Position numbers and translations under genes: made by a program. Below the pieces are notes generated by a model, which did no database searches, was not told where the DNA came from, and was given only the letters and a program-made list of their open reading frames with translations. Below, piece after piece: positions 21,772-32,533 of a DNA stretch of 64,000 nt (position 1 is its first letter; each line of letters opens with the position of its first letter). The stretch is from Dastarcus helophoroides (taxonomy: Eukaryota; Arthropoda; Insecta; Coleoptera; Bothrideridae), in NCBI GenBank assembly GCA_028583605.1, contig CM053328.1:8132527-8196526 (forward strand). Direction: 5' to 3'.

Positions 21772-21815
21772 CGGCTGGCTGCTCATCACAGTACCATTAC
21801 TTATGGTCCACCGTG
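21772..21815. mobile_element. Transposon end matching the left end at 17604
   Basis: GTACCATTACTTATGGTCCACCGTG, inverted, matches the first 25 bases of the element at 17604 at 21 of 25 positions and is followed by TA. It marks the exact right edge of the material inserted into the duplicated protease region. Either one 4.2-kb element spans 17604-21815 or this is a second family member. Confidence 0.55.
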
Positions 21816-21861
21816 TATAATGATTTATGAAACTGTTAGAAAGATACCAAAAAGTACTTAC

Positions 21862-21898
21862 ATAATATCAAAATTAAGAGTAATGAAATAGTTTTCAA
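21862..21898 (-). pseudogene. Decayed copy of the protease signal-peptide exon
   Basis: This 37-base segment has the same length and frame as exon 1 at 2386-2422 and the same GTAAGTACTTTT donor. It would read LKTISLLLILIL: the start codon ATG has become TTG, while the hydrophobic core is kept. The flanks (21825-22110) match the promoter side of the intact copy. No matching exon 2 is found in the window. It is a partial gene duplicate; the loss of ATG makes translation unlikely unless an upstream start exists. Confidence 0.7.
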
Positions 21899-22110
21899 TG
21901 TCCTTATATTTTAGGCAAAAAGTTTCCAGTGTTATTACTTGGAAATAAAGATACGTATTGATATATATTTCCAAAAATTGATAGCAAAATCACGCAATTT
22001 ACAAACAATGAATTTGAATGAAAGGTTTTACCCAAGAGCTCGGCTTTTCTTAACTCATTATCGATTAGCTTCCACTAGAATTATATTGGGAAATTTCGAG
22101 ATTTATCTCA

Positions 22111-22560
22111 AAAAATGACCTTTGAAACCTCACGTTTAAAAACTTCAAATTTGAATTGCTTCATTGAACTTGAATGAGTTATAATTTTTTCTCGTAATTT
22201 TTTTTAAATCTGACAGGTTTCATGTTATTACTTAAAAACTAATGAACATTGAAATTTATATTTTCTCGAGTTCTTATCCAATTTTTTTGCGAAAAATATT
22301 ATATTGTTAAATGTTTCAACATTTTTATGCATTGCTGATGAGTTTAAACGAGAACAAAACATTCTTGGATTAAAGGGGGGATTTTGGGGCCTGAAGCTCC
22401 TAGGACCTTCAATATAAGGGCTTTGAAGGGTTCATGAGAGGGTTTTTTAAAACAAAAAATATTTCTCTTTTTGTTATGTTTTTAGTAAATGGTTAATTAA
22501 GAACAAATGCAGACTACGAGCGTGGATTTATAAGTCAGGTAAAATAAAACAAAGAGTTCA
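22111..22560. other. No gene seen
   Basis: Continuation of the duplicated flank (weakly similar to 2641-2830), then a G-rich phrase near 22374-22390 and AT-rich DNA up to the mariner fragment. Confidence 0.35.
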
Positions 22561-22580
22561 ATTTTTCGAATGAGTGTCAT

Positions 22581-22975
22581 TTATTTTTCAAGGTAATCTC
22601 CTTTTAGAGCCATACAATTGGTTAGAGGATGCTGGAGTTTTTCGACCTTCCCTTTGAAGAATCTTTTCCAAGGTCCTCAAAATACGCCTTAGTTTCGGAG
22701 ATAACTTCCAATTGCAGGTTTTGGTCCCCAAGCCATTTTTTACGTTTGGAAAAAGAAAGAAATCACTCGGTCAAGAAGAATATGGTGGACGGGAAAGCAT
22801 TTCGTAGCGTAACTCCACCAGCCTGGCTTTTGCAATGGTGAAAGAATGGGCGGGAGCATTATCGTGGTAAAACAAGACTTTTTTTGTCCGCTTTGTTTTG
22901 ATTTCTTTATTTAATTGATCTAAGAGTGTCGCGTAATACTCTTCATTTATTGTCTTCCCTTTTTTTAATGTAAAG
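22581..22975 (-). pseudogene. Mariner transposase C-terminal half
   Basis: The minus strand reads INEEYYATLLDQLNKEIK, VLFYHDNAPAHSFTIAKA (second catalytic D), ARLVELRYEMLSRPPYSS, and after small lesions CMALKGDYLEK with its stop at 22583-22581. This is the normal mariner C-terminal order, but the SPDLAPSD region with the third aspartate and the first aspartate are missing or damaged. It ends exactly where the Penelope-like relic begins, so it was truncated by that insertion or deletion. Confidence 0.85.
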
Positions 22976-24384
22976 GCAGATAAAGGTAATAAGGTTGTCA
23001 TTCTAGATAAAAAGGACTATTATGAACGAGTCGATAAACTCACTAATAATGGCCCCTATCAAAAATTACAGAGAACTCTTTGAATAAAATGTTAAGTGGG
23101 CTGAAAAAAGTGCTCGACAAAAGTAAAAACCTTATACTCCAACTTTAAAAAGATCCCTCCATGTATCCAATCCCACTGTACCCAAATTTTAGTGTTTGCC
23201 AAAAACTCATAAAACTGGAAAGGTGGTGACACCAATTGTGTCAGCTATTGGAGCACCGATCTATAACTGATCAAAATGGCTAGTAAAAGAATTCAGCAAA
23301 TTAGAATTCCAACAACTCCCTTTGTCACTCAAAAATTCCCAAGAGTTTGTGCAAAAAATTCACATTGAACAGCTGTTGAAGGGTGAAATGCTGTTTTTTT
23401 ATGTTGCTTTCCTTTTTCCAAATGTACTCATAATTCAAACCTTATTGTCTTCGAGATCTGCTGGAATCTAAGAATCTTTCAGGCGAAATCATTGACGAAT
23501 ATATTTCACTAACGAAAATATTTATAGATCAAAATTGTTTTCAAATTAATAATGAGTTTTATGAACAACTTGAGGGCGCAGCGAGCGGAAATCCTTTGTC
23601 ACCTTTCATGGCTGTGCTCTTCATGAGTGTTCTCAAAAATGGACTTTAAAAGAAATGTAGCTTGTTTCCTAGGGTATGGGTTAAATATGTAGGCGACATT
23701 TTTGATATTTTCGACACAAAAAATCAAAATTGAGATAATTTAATTGATAAATTTAATTCACGTTTTGCAACTGTTAAATTCACCGTTGAGTTACAAAAAG
23801 AAGGAACATTAAAGTTCTTAGACACTTTGGTTACTAGGAATAAAAGTAGATTAGAATTTGATGTATACAGGAAAGATACCAGTACCTTCCACCATATAAC
23901 TTCCGATTCTAACCTTTGTATACACCATAAAATAGCAAGCTTCAATTTTCTTACCCATCGGCTTCTAAGTCTTCCTCTTAACAGAGAAAGATTCGGAAAG
24001 GAGTTAAAGACAATTAAAAATATAGCTGAAGTTAATGGGTTCGATCCAAATATTATTTATAAAATTATTATACAAATTTCCTGTAAAGATTGTCCTCAAA
24101 AGTACGTCGAGCAGACTAGACGATTTCTTAAAATCCAACTGAAGGAGCATTTGGCTCATTTGAGGTACGGAAGAACTGAGAAGTCAAGTGTGACTTCACA
24201 TGCTTTTGAGTTAGATCATATGATAGATAATAATATTAAAATGTTAAGAATAGTAAATAAGAATTCTATGTTAAATGCATGTGAAAGCTTAGCCATCCAT
24301 AAGGCTGGAAAAAACCTTATTTATGGTTGCGTTGGGCCTTTAGGCCACTCATCTCTGTTAAGGATGGTTAAGGTTGATAGATAA
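22968..24384 (+). pseudogene. Penelope-like element relic (RT plus GIY-YIG endonuclease)
   Basis: The order is ADKGNKVVILDKKDYYERV, LPKTHKTGKVVTPIVSAIGA, an RT segment with GAASGNPLSPFMAVLFM, then KYVGDIFDIF where the catalytic YVDD should be. Next come FLDTLVTRNKSRLEFDVYRK, HRLLSLPLNRERF, and a C-terminal stretch CKDCPQKYVEQTRRF with LKEHLAHLRYG, which is the GIY-YIG-type nuclease seen in Penelope elements. The last 185 codons (23827-24384) are one open frame; the earlier parts are broken by frameshifts and stops. The YVGD change would abolish RT activity. It is 5'-truncated against the mariner fragment. Confidence 0.88.
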
Positions 24385-24467
24385 GGAATTGTGACACTAA
24401 GAAGTGTATGATTAGATGCGCATGCGCGTTCGGGTGCGGTCGATGATGCACGAAGTGAATATTCTTA

Positions 24468-24924
24468 TGCTGGCTCCACACTCGCGCCTGAATCGCTGCA
24501 TGAATTCACGCTGCGATTCGCGCGCGAACACACACACTTGCAAACTTCGCAGGGTAGTTCGCGCTTCCAAGAGAAATGGACCCACAGGTAGCCACTACTG
24601 TTGCCGTTGCGCTTTGCGCTATAGCATATTTTAATTATATGTATATTAAATATAAACACCAAATAAAGAAAAAAAGAAAATAGTCCTCTCTGAAACTACA
24701 CAATAATCACTAGAAAAATCTAAAACTATGAGTGAGTTCACGCCACGAGTGTGGATGCATTCGCGCTTGCAACTTGCGAAAGTCTCGCGAACCCTTTGAC
24801 GCGGACCAAGAAACCGACTTTGAAGCGGGGAACAGCGCGAAGCGCGAACGCGAAGACGCGAAAGCCTCCACACTCGCGTTAGCGCTATTTCGCGGGCTTT
24901 CGCGGCGCGAGTGTGGAGCCGGCA
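24468..24924. mobile_element. GC-rich 457-bp MITE with TTA duplication (PIF/Harbinger-like)
   Basis: The ends TGCTGGCTCCACACTCGCGC and GCGCGAGTGTGGAGCCGGCA are inverted with one mismatch. They are flanked by TTA at 24465-24467 and 24925-24927. Three-base TWA duplications are typical of PIF/Harbinger. Both ends are GC- and CpG-rich (GCGCGAA, TTTCGCG runs), with an AT-rich centre at 24610-24720. The Arg/Ser-rich frames across it are by-products of the composition. Confidence 0.75.
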
Positions 24925-25031
24925 TTAGTACCTTTTCTCTATCCATCTTAGTATCTATCTATCTTAGTATCTTTTCTTAGTATCTTTTCCCTATGCGTTA
25001 TCTGTAAATATATATCTGTAAAATGTAACTT

Positions 25032-25282
25032 ATGCAAGAAGAATGCAACCTAGACTACAAATTCATGCAGCCCTCCAGGCGTGTATAGTGAATCATAGGT
25101 AGCTGAACTACCAACAGTTGAAACACTGCCACCTAGCGAAGCGGTTGCTCTCTAGGAGAGTTCCCAGAAGACAAGGATTCTATAATGCACAGACCAATAG
25201 GTTTGAACATTTATTAGATTCGAAGTTTGGAAACCAAACTTCGAATCTAATAAATGTTCAAACCTATTGGTCTGTGCCTTAT
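25032..25282. repeat. Hairpin-bearing repeat, copy 1 (49-bp arms)
   Basis: Arms 25182-25230 and 25234-25282 are inverted with one mismatch around a 3-base AAA loop. A block at 25092-25181 (AACAGTTGAAACACTGCC, then GCGGTTGCTCTCTAGG) precedes it, as in the second copy at 63147-63492. The LINE that follows begins directly at the edge of the hairpin. Confidence 0.93.
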
Positions 25283-25295
25283 AGAAAATATAACT

Positions 25296-26161
25296 TATAA
25301 AATAACTATAGCAAATGTCAACGTTCAGAGTCTAGTTAATAAACTTGATGAATTAACTATATTTATTAACGACAAAAAAATAGATATTCTCTGCCTAACC
25401 GAAACTTGGCTGACTTCCGAAATTGTGGCAAGTTTACTACATGTACCAAACTATGTTATAAGCAACACATTCTCTCGAAAAGCGTCGAAACATGGAAGCG
25501 TTGCGATTTTAACAGGAAACATTCTAAAATGTAACAATATTGTGCTGAATAATTTTATTGCAGAAAAAATGTTGGAAATCATTGGCACTGAAATTGTACA
25601 AATTAATGCAATAGCTATAGTTATCTATAGAAGTCCTAATGCAGACTTATCTATATTTTTTGATAAAATGGAAAATTTATTGATCCCGGTAACTATCAAA
25701 TACAAAAATAAATTAATTTACATTGCAGGTGATTTCAATATCAACATTATGGGACTAACAAAAGATACAATAACTTTTTTAAATATAATGGCTAAATTTT
25801 CTTTATATCCTTGCTTCCGAGAGGCATCCAGAGTTACTTGCTCTTTCTGTTGATGCATAGATAATATATTCTCTACTGAAACTGATTACAGTATTGAAAC
25901 TATCGACCCTCACATTTCGGACCATAAAGCTCAGTGTCTGTTCTTGCGTAACAAGAAACATGGAGGATCATCTCGAGACACTCGAAAAGTACACCGTGTT
26001 ATTAATGAAAGTAACTTGGATCTCCTAAAGCAGAATTTGTATCAGATCGACTTGAAATACATAATGGAGATAAAAAATGCAGATACAGCATTCTCTGTCT
26101 TTCTTCGAATCTTTAATTATAAATTCAATTTAGCTTGTCCAGAATTAATAATTCGTCAGAA
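25296..26161 (+). pseudogene. LINE endonuclease domain
   Basis: The frame carries ANVNVQSLVNKLDEL, DILCLTETWLTSE, VIYRSPNADLS, AGDFNINIM and, after an in-frame TGA at 25852-25854, IDNIFST and HISDHKAQC. These are the AP-endonuclease motifs in the correct order, ending with the catalytic SDH. The later part (25944 onward) is the linker before RT. The stop codon alone would inactivate it. Confidence 0.85.
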
Positions 26162-29100
26162 CAGGCACGTAGCCAGGATTTTCGTTCGGGGGGGGGGGTC
26201 CAACTCCCCTCCCCCCACTCTTCAGAAAATATAAGAACATACATCAATTACTTTTACGTATTCGTTTCTTTTATTTTAATTTTTTTTTTCATTTTGTTAA
26301 TTAGTAAAAGTAAAGAATAAAATCTAGTGACCTTAACATTATATAAATTTGATAAATAAAAACGTGAAACTTACCAAAGAAAAATTTCCTAATATCTATT
26401 TTGAGTTTACGTATTTAACTTATCACCGATCAAGAATCGACTTTCTTTTGAAGTAAAAATTACAAGAGAGTGGAAAGAACATCAATTTGAAAAAAAATTA
26501 TCACGGAATGTTGACTTTTTTTTCTTTAAATTCCGAGATTAAAGTCAAAATTTCGACTTTAATGTGAAAATTTCGAGAAAAAAACGTCGAAATTTGGTTT
26601 TTAAAGTCGAAATTTCCAAAAAAAAGTTGAAATGTCAATTTTTAAATCGAAAATCTTGCAAAGGCGTAGAAAGGACATCGATTTAAAAAAAATGTTGTGT
26701 TTAGAAATTTCGACTTTTTTCTCAAACTTCGACTTTTTTCTCAAATTTAGACTTTTTTCACAAAATTTCGACTCTTTTTGGAAATTTTAACTTTTTTCTG
26801 AAAATTTCCACTTTTTCGAAATGTTACAGAGGACAAAAGACATCGATTAAAAAAATATCATTTAAAGAAATTTCAACTTTTTTTTCTCAAATTTCGATTT
26901 TAAGCTCGAAATTTCGACTTTTTTCTCGAAATTTAGATTTTTTTTCTTAAATTTCGAGTTTATTTCTCAAAATTTCGACTTGTTTCTCGAAATGTTGACT
27001 TTTTTCTCAAAATTTGATTTTTTTCTCGAAATTTTGCCTTTTTCTCGAAATTTTGCCTTTTTCTCCAAATTTCGTTTTTTTTTCTCAAATTTCGACTTCT
27101 TTCTCGAAATTTTGGCCTTAATATCGAAATTTCGACATTTCTCTCAAAATTTCGACTTTATACTCAAAATTTCGACCTTTTTTTATCGAAATTTCGACTT
27201 TTTTCGCAAACCTCGACTTTTTTCTCGAAATTTCGTCTTTTTGCTCGAAATATTTCGAAATTTCTACTTTTTCTCGAAATTTCCACGTTCTTCTCAAATT
27301 TCGAATTCTTGCTCGAAATATTTCGAAATTTCGACTTTTTGTCGAAATTTCGACGTTATTTTCAAATTTCGACTTTTTCGTCGAAATTTCGGCCTTAATC
27401 TGAAAATTTCGACTTTTTTCTCGAAATTTCGTTTTTTTTTTCTCAGTTTTAGACTTTTTTACTCAAATATCAACTTTTTTCTCGAAATTTTAACCTTAAT
27501 ATCGAAATTTCGACATTTTTCTCGAAATTTAGGCTTTAAACTCAAAATGTCGATTATTTTTCTAGAAATTTCGACGTTTTTCTCAATTTTCGACTTTTTT
27601 CTCAAAATGTTGACCTTAATATAGAAATTTCGACATTACTCTTAAAATTTCGACCTTTCTTTATCAAAATTTCGATTTTTTCGCAAAGTTCGACTTTTTT
27701 CTCGAAATTTCGTTTTTTTTTCTCAATTTTAGATTTTTTTCTCAAATATCGACTTTTTTCTCGAAATTTTAACCTTAATATCAAAATTTCGACTTTTTTC
27801 TCGAAATTTCGTCTTTTTGCTCGAAATATTTCGAAATTTCTACTTTTTTCTCGAAATTTCGACGTTATTCTCAAATTTCGAATTTTTGCTCGAAATATTT
27901 CGAAATTTCGACGTTATTTTCAAATTTTGACTTTTTTCTCGAAATTTCGGCCTTAATCTGAAAAGTTCGACTTTTTTCTCGAAATTTCGTTTTTTTTCTC
28001 AATTTTAGACTTTTTTCTCAAATATCGACTTTTTTCTCGAAATTTTAACCTTAATATCGAAATTTCGACATTTTTCTCGAAATTTCGGCTTTAAACTCAA
28101 AATGTCTACTATTTTTCTAGAAATTTCGACTTTTTTCTCAAATTTCGACTTTTTTCTCGGAATTTCGACTTAGTTTTTCTCAAACTTCGACTTTTTTCTC
28201 GAAATTTCTACCTTTTTCTCGAAATTTCGACTTTTTTTTTTCAAATTCCGACTTTTTTTTCGAAATTTTCATCTTAATCACAAAGTTTCGATTTTTTTCT
28301 CGAATTTTCAACTTTCATCTCGAAATTTCTAAAAAAAAGATCAAAATTTGCTAACTAAAAATAGCAATTATTGAACGCACCCTACTACAAACTGTCAAGA
28401 TTTTTGGGAAAGAGGAGTGGTGGGACGCAACTGTCATCTGCCTAATTTGATCATAGTGTAGAAATTTTGACTTATTCGAAAAAAATTTCGATATTAAAGT
28501 CGAAATTTCGACATGAGTCTCGGAATTTTAAGAAGAAAGTAGAAATGTCAAGAAAAAAGTCGAATTTTTGAAAAAAAGTCGAAATTTTGAGTATCAAGTC
28601 GAAATTTCGAGTTTAAAGCCGAAATTTGGAGAAAAAAATCGAAATTTAAAAAAAAAAACCTAATTTTTGACAAAAAAAGGCCAAACCTCTAAACATTTTT
28701 TTTATAATCAGTGTCCTTTTTACGCTTTTGTAAAATGTCGAAATTTCTAAATATAATTTTTTTTAATCTATGCCTTCCTATGCTTTTGTAAAATGTCGAC
28801 TTTAAACTCAAAATTTCGACTTTTTTCTCGAAAATTCTACTCCATGCATACATATGTCAAGAAAGCCGAAATTTGGGGTAATAAAAAATTGAAATTACTG
28901 AACGTACCCTACTGCTAAGTGTCAATATTAAATTGTAAAAGGGTTGGTGCATGTATTGGGAAGGCTTGAGCTCATTGCCAATTTTTATTAAAATGTCTAC
29001 ATGGCTATTTTGCTTATCATAAGCTCAATAGTTGGCAATTTCGAAAATTATTTACATGCTTAAATATACAATCAGCCGTTTTTCTACTAATATTTCAATT

Positions 29101-29182
29101 CGTATCATCGTAAATTTTTTGGGGAATATTCATTTCGGGGAGGGTCCGGACCCCTTGGACCCCCCCCCTGGCTACGTGCCTG
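26162..29182. mobile_element. Non-coding hAT element filled with satellite
   Basis: Perfect 16-base inverted ends, CAGGCACGTAGCCAGG and CCTGGCTACGTGCCTG, are flanked by CGTCAGAA at 26154-26161 and 29183-29190. A second, subterminal inverted pair of C/G runs follows (GGGGGGGGGG near 26190 and CCCCCCCCC near 29161). Of its 3021 bases, about 2 kb are a tandem satellite. There is no transposase. The insertion is clean in the LINE coding sequence. Confidence 0.95.
26515..28880. repeat. AAATTTCGAC/TTTTTTCTCG satellite inside the hAT
   Basis: Units of about 20 bases (CGAAATTTCGACTTTTTTCT) run with few interruptions. They are A-rich on top at 26530-26650, T-rich at 26690-28340, A-rich again at 28440-28680, then T-rich. 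A marker (CTCAATTTTAGA with variants) recurs at about 27422, 27703 and 27979, giving a higher-order period near 280 bases. The Phe-rich and Lys-rich frames here are not genes. Confidence 0.92.
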
Positions 29183-29190
29183 CGTCAGAA

Positions 29191-31065
29191 GTATAATACA
29201 AAGACATTAAATTGGTACACTAAGGAGTTGCAATTAATAAAAGGCAAGCTAGACGCTATGGAGATCATAGTGAGAGCAACTAAAGATGATCAATTTCGTC
29301 TCTTATATAAAAATATGAGAAAAAATTATCAACAAAGTATTTCTGCGTCGAAAAGGGAAGCAAAGTGTAAATACAGCATGAATGCCGAAGACAAATAAAG
29401 AGCTATTTGGGATGTTATAAAAATGGAAACGAGAAGCAAATCGTACGTTAGAAAGCCAGACTATCACTCTAGAAGATTTTAATACTTTTTTCTCAGAGAT
29501 TGGCAGTCGAACACAAAATAAAATTCTCCCAACTACGCTTACAGCAGATCATTACTTGTCTTATTCAAGATATTTTGCTATTAATTCCATTTATTTCAAA
29601 GAAGTAGATGTTCAAGAAATACGTACAATAGTTAGAAAAGCCAAAAAAATCAAAAGATATTTATGGACATTCTACCATTATGCTAAAGCATATACTAGAG
29701 TCGATCGAAATCCCAGTAACATCGCTATAAATAAGTGTTTAGACCAAAGTATTTTCCTATCAAATTTCAAATTAGCAAAAGTAGTGCCACTACATAAGAA
29801 AAGAGATATAAATCAACCAGCAAATTATCGACCCATATTCATTTTGCCAACCTTTTCCAAGATTTTGGAAGCAGCTTTAAAACAGAGACTTACTGGTTAC
29901 TTTTAAAAATTCAGTATACTTGATAGTAATCAACATGGTTTTCGAAACTCCAAATCTACTACTACTGCTCTGATTGATATAACTGAATATCTTTTAAGTT
30001 ACTTAAATGAAGGTTCAATTTGTCACATAGATTCCTGTGATATCAGCAAAGCATTTGACTTTATTGATATTGAGATTCTCCTAAATAAACTACATTTCTA
30101 TGGAATAAGAGGAATATCCTGGAGATTAATGAAGCCATATTTTAAAGGAAGGTTTCACTTTAAATGTCAGTACTTTGGAAATGAAGCTATTAATTTGTGG
30201 GGTGCCTCAAGGATCAGCGCTAGGCCCTCAAATGTTTCTATTATACATTAACGACTTGCCCAAAAATATAAAATGTTGAAGGGTGTGTTTGTTTGCCGAT
30301 GACACAAGCATTTTAAATAAGGGAAACAATAACAATTTAGCGTCCTCAAATTCTATTTCAAGCCTATCTGAAGCAGAAAAATGGTTTGCAACAAACAAAA
30401 TGCTCCTAAATATCCATAAAACACTATCGATAGTCTTCACAGCTAATACCTTCTCCGTAAAGGCGAAACTAAAATTCCTGGGAATACACTTTCAGCAAAA
30501 CTTAAAATGGAATGAGCAAATAATTAGTCTCACTAGTCGTTTATCCAGTGCGGTATATTCAGTGCGACGTCTAATGCAAATTAGAACATTTGAATCTGCC
30601 TTGATGGCACACTATGGGAATTTTCACAGTCGATTTACATATGGGATAATCATCTGGGGAAATATCCCACTAATAGATGAAGTGCTAAAACTCCAAAAAA
30701 AATGTGTACGTCTACTATCCAAAGTTGCCTATGCAGCAAGTTGTAGAAATTCATTTAAAAAATTAGGTATACTTATTTTTACATCTCTTTATGTACAAAT
30801 CCTAAATTCTACGGAATAATGACATACATATAATTCTAGATGTAAGGAGAAACTGGTGATTTCCTATCAGCGTTTGCATTCAGCATCCCAAAACGTAAAC
30901 TCGATTAGCTTGAAATTATATAATGCAGTCCCAGATGAATATAAATTACTACCAATTATTTCCTTTAAAAAAAGATTTAAGTCGATCTTATGGCAAAGGA
31001 CTCTATATAATATTAATGAAACTTATGAAAATTGTAGGCAATTGAACATTATTGTATATAAATAA
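29191..31065 (+). pseudogene. LINE reverse transcriptase, multiply broken
   Basis: The fragments in order are: VVPLHKKRDINQPANYRPI and TFSKILEAALKQRL (29750-29900); NQHGFRNSKSTTTALID and SCDISKAFDFIDIEILLNKL; a damaged GVPQGS equivalent; CLFADDTSILNKG (catalytic FADD, 30290); then NTNKMLLNIHKT-type and FLGIHFQQNLKWNEQI motifs; and a C-terminal HYGNFHSRFTYGIIIWG. It continues at 30856-31065 with VPDEYKLLPIISFKKRFK. At least four frameshifts or stops occur. The family is in the CR1/L2/Jockey range; I cannot place it more finely. Confidence 0.82.
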
Positions 31066-31104
31066 AGCTGTTCTGACAATCCATGTAAAATTTAATGGAA
31101 AATA

Positions 31105-31185
<81 letters not shown>
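31105..31185. repeat. (TTA)n microsatellite: LINE tail and Dong target
   Basis: About 27 units directly follow the LINE 3' end and directly precede the 3' end of Dong-like copy A. The Ile/Leu homopolymer frames across it are artefacts. Confidence 0.97.
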
Positions 31186-32533
31186 CATTATTTTTTTCAT
31201 TAATTCGGGAAACCTATTTCCCGGCAATCTCTCATCAGGAACCTACCCGGCTCCTCAGATCAGATGCTACTTTCATACAAGAACTTCACGCAATATATTT
31301 GCAGTGCCGTATAATGGTGTTTCTTGAATTATGTTTCTAGGAATATCATTCACATTGTATATGAACCTCTTTGACACAGTACCCAAAGATCCTACAATTA
31401 TGGGTATTATTTTTGTTCTTAATTTCCACATACGTTGGATTTCTATTTCCAGATCTCTATATTTTATTATTTTCCTTACTTCTTTATTATCTACATTGCT
31501 ATAAGCAGGGATTGCCACATCGACTATCAAACAAGTGCCTCTTTTCAGATCCTTGATGACTATGTCAGGTTTATTAGCATAAATGGTTCGATCAGTGTGT
31601 ATTTGTTGGTCGTATAACAACACAATATTCCCTTTCGACTGCGTAGGTTGAAGTTCATGTTGATACTATTTAGCAGAAACTTCAATACCATAATTTTTGC
31701 TCACAGCCCAATGTATGTATGTGCATACTCTATTGTGTCTTTTGACATATTCTGTTTTGGCGAGCTGAGGGCATGCAGAGACTATATGTTTGATATGTTC
31801 TTTTTCTTGTTTGCAGATTCTGCATGTGTCATCAGTATTTATTTTCAATATTCTTTTGTCATAGTATTTGGTTCGTAAAGCTTGGTCTTGTGCAGCGGTT
31901 ATAAAAGCCTCACTTTCTCCTTTTATTTTGCCATACTTTAGCCATTCAAATGAGCCTTGTTGATTGATGGTGGGCTTATGGATTATTTTTAAGAAGTTTC
32001 CATGTAGGGGCTTTTCTTTCCATTTTGTTTTATGTTCCTCTGTTATGGCTGCCTTTAAATATTTCTTTTGGTTTTTGATAGCTAATTCAGTGCTATTATT
32101 GCCTGGTGGCACAATTTCAGAACTGGTCTGTATGTGGTTTGCCTCCGATATTATGTTTTTCTGGCTGGGCTTTAAGTTTTCAATTTTCTTAATTATATCT
32201 ACTAGGCTGTCACCTTTCTTCTTTAAGATATATGTGGATAGTCCCAATATTGTTACTTTATATGCTGTTTCTACTTTACGAAGTCCTCTACCCCCCTCTA
32301 ATCTAGGTAAGTAAAGTCTATCCACGTCTGCTCTGGGATGTAGTAACTTATACGTGGTCAGTAGCTTACGGGTCTTCCTGTCCAATTGCCTAAGTTCCTC
32401 TTTTGTCCAATTTATAATACCAAAACTATATTCTAGTACGGGCATTGCTAGATTACCAATCGCTGTTATTTTATTTTTTCCTGTAAGTTCTGTGCCTAGT
32501 AGTAACCTAATTCTTTGAACATACTCTTTTTTT

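Larger units (their letters stand above)
25290..31104 (+). mobile_element. CR1/L2/Jockey-like LINE, split by a hAT
   Basis: Endonuclease (25296-26153), then the hAT insertion (26162-29182), then the RT (29191-31065) and a (TTA)n tail starting at 31105. It is 5'-truncated: no ORF1 is present. Removing the hAT and one copy of its 8-base duplication restores the reading frame across the junction (IRQ then KYNTKTLNWYTKEL). Confidence 0.88.

Noticed and set aside
24416..24980. Arg/Ser/Ala-rich frames
   Set aside because: Produced by CpG-rich MITE arms; several frames are open at once, none with a domain.
26980..27874. 214-residue Phe-rich and 90-residue Lys/Arg-rich frames
   Set aside because: Low-complexity satellite translations with no start context or conserved segment.
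31052..31340. Poly-Ile and poly-Leu reading frames
   Set aside because: Translations of the (TTA)n microsatellite; the same applies to 37758-38111.
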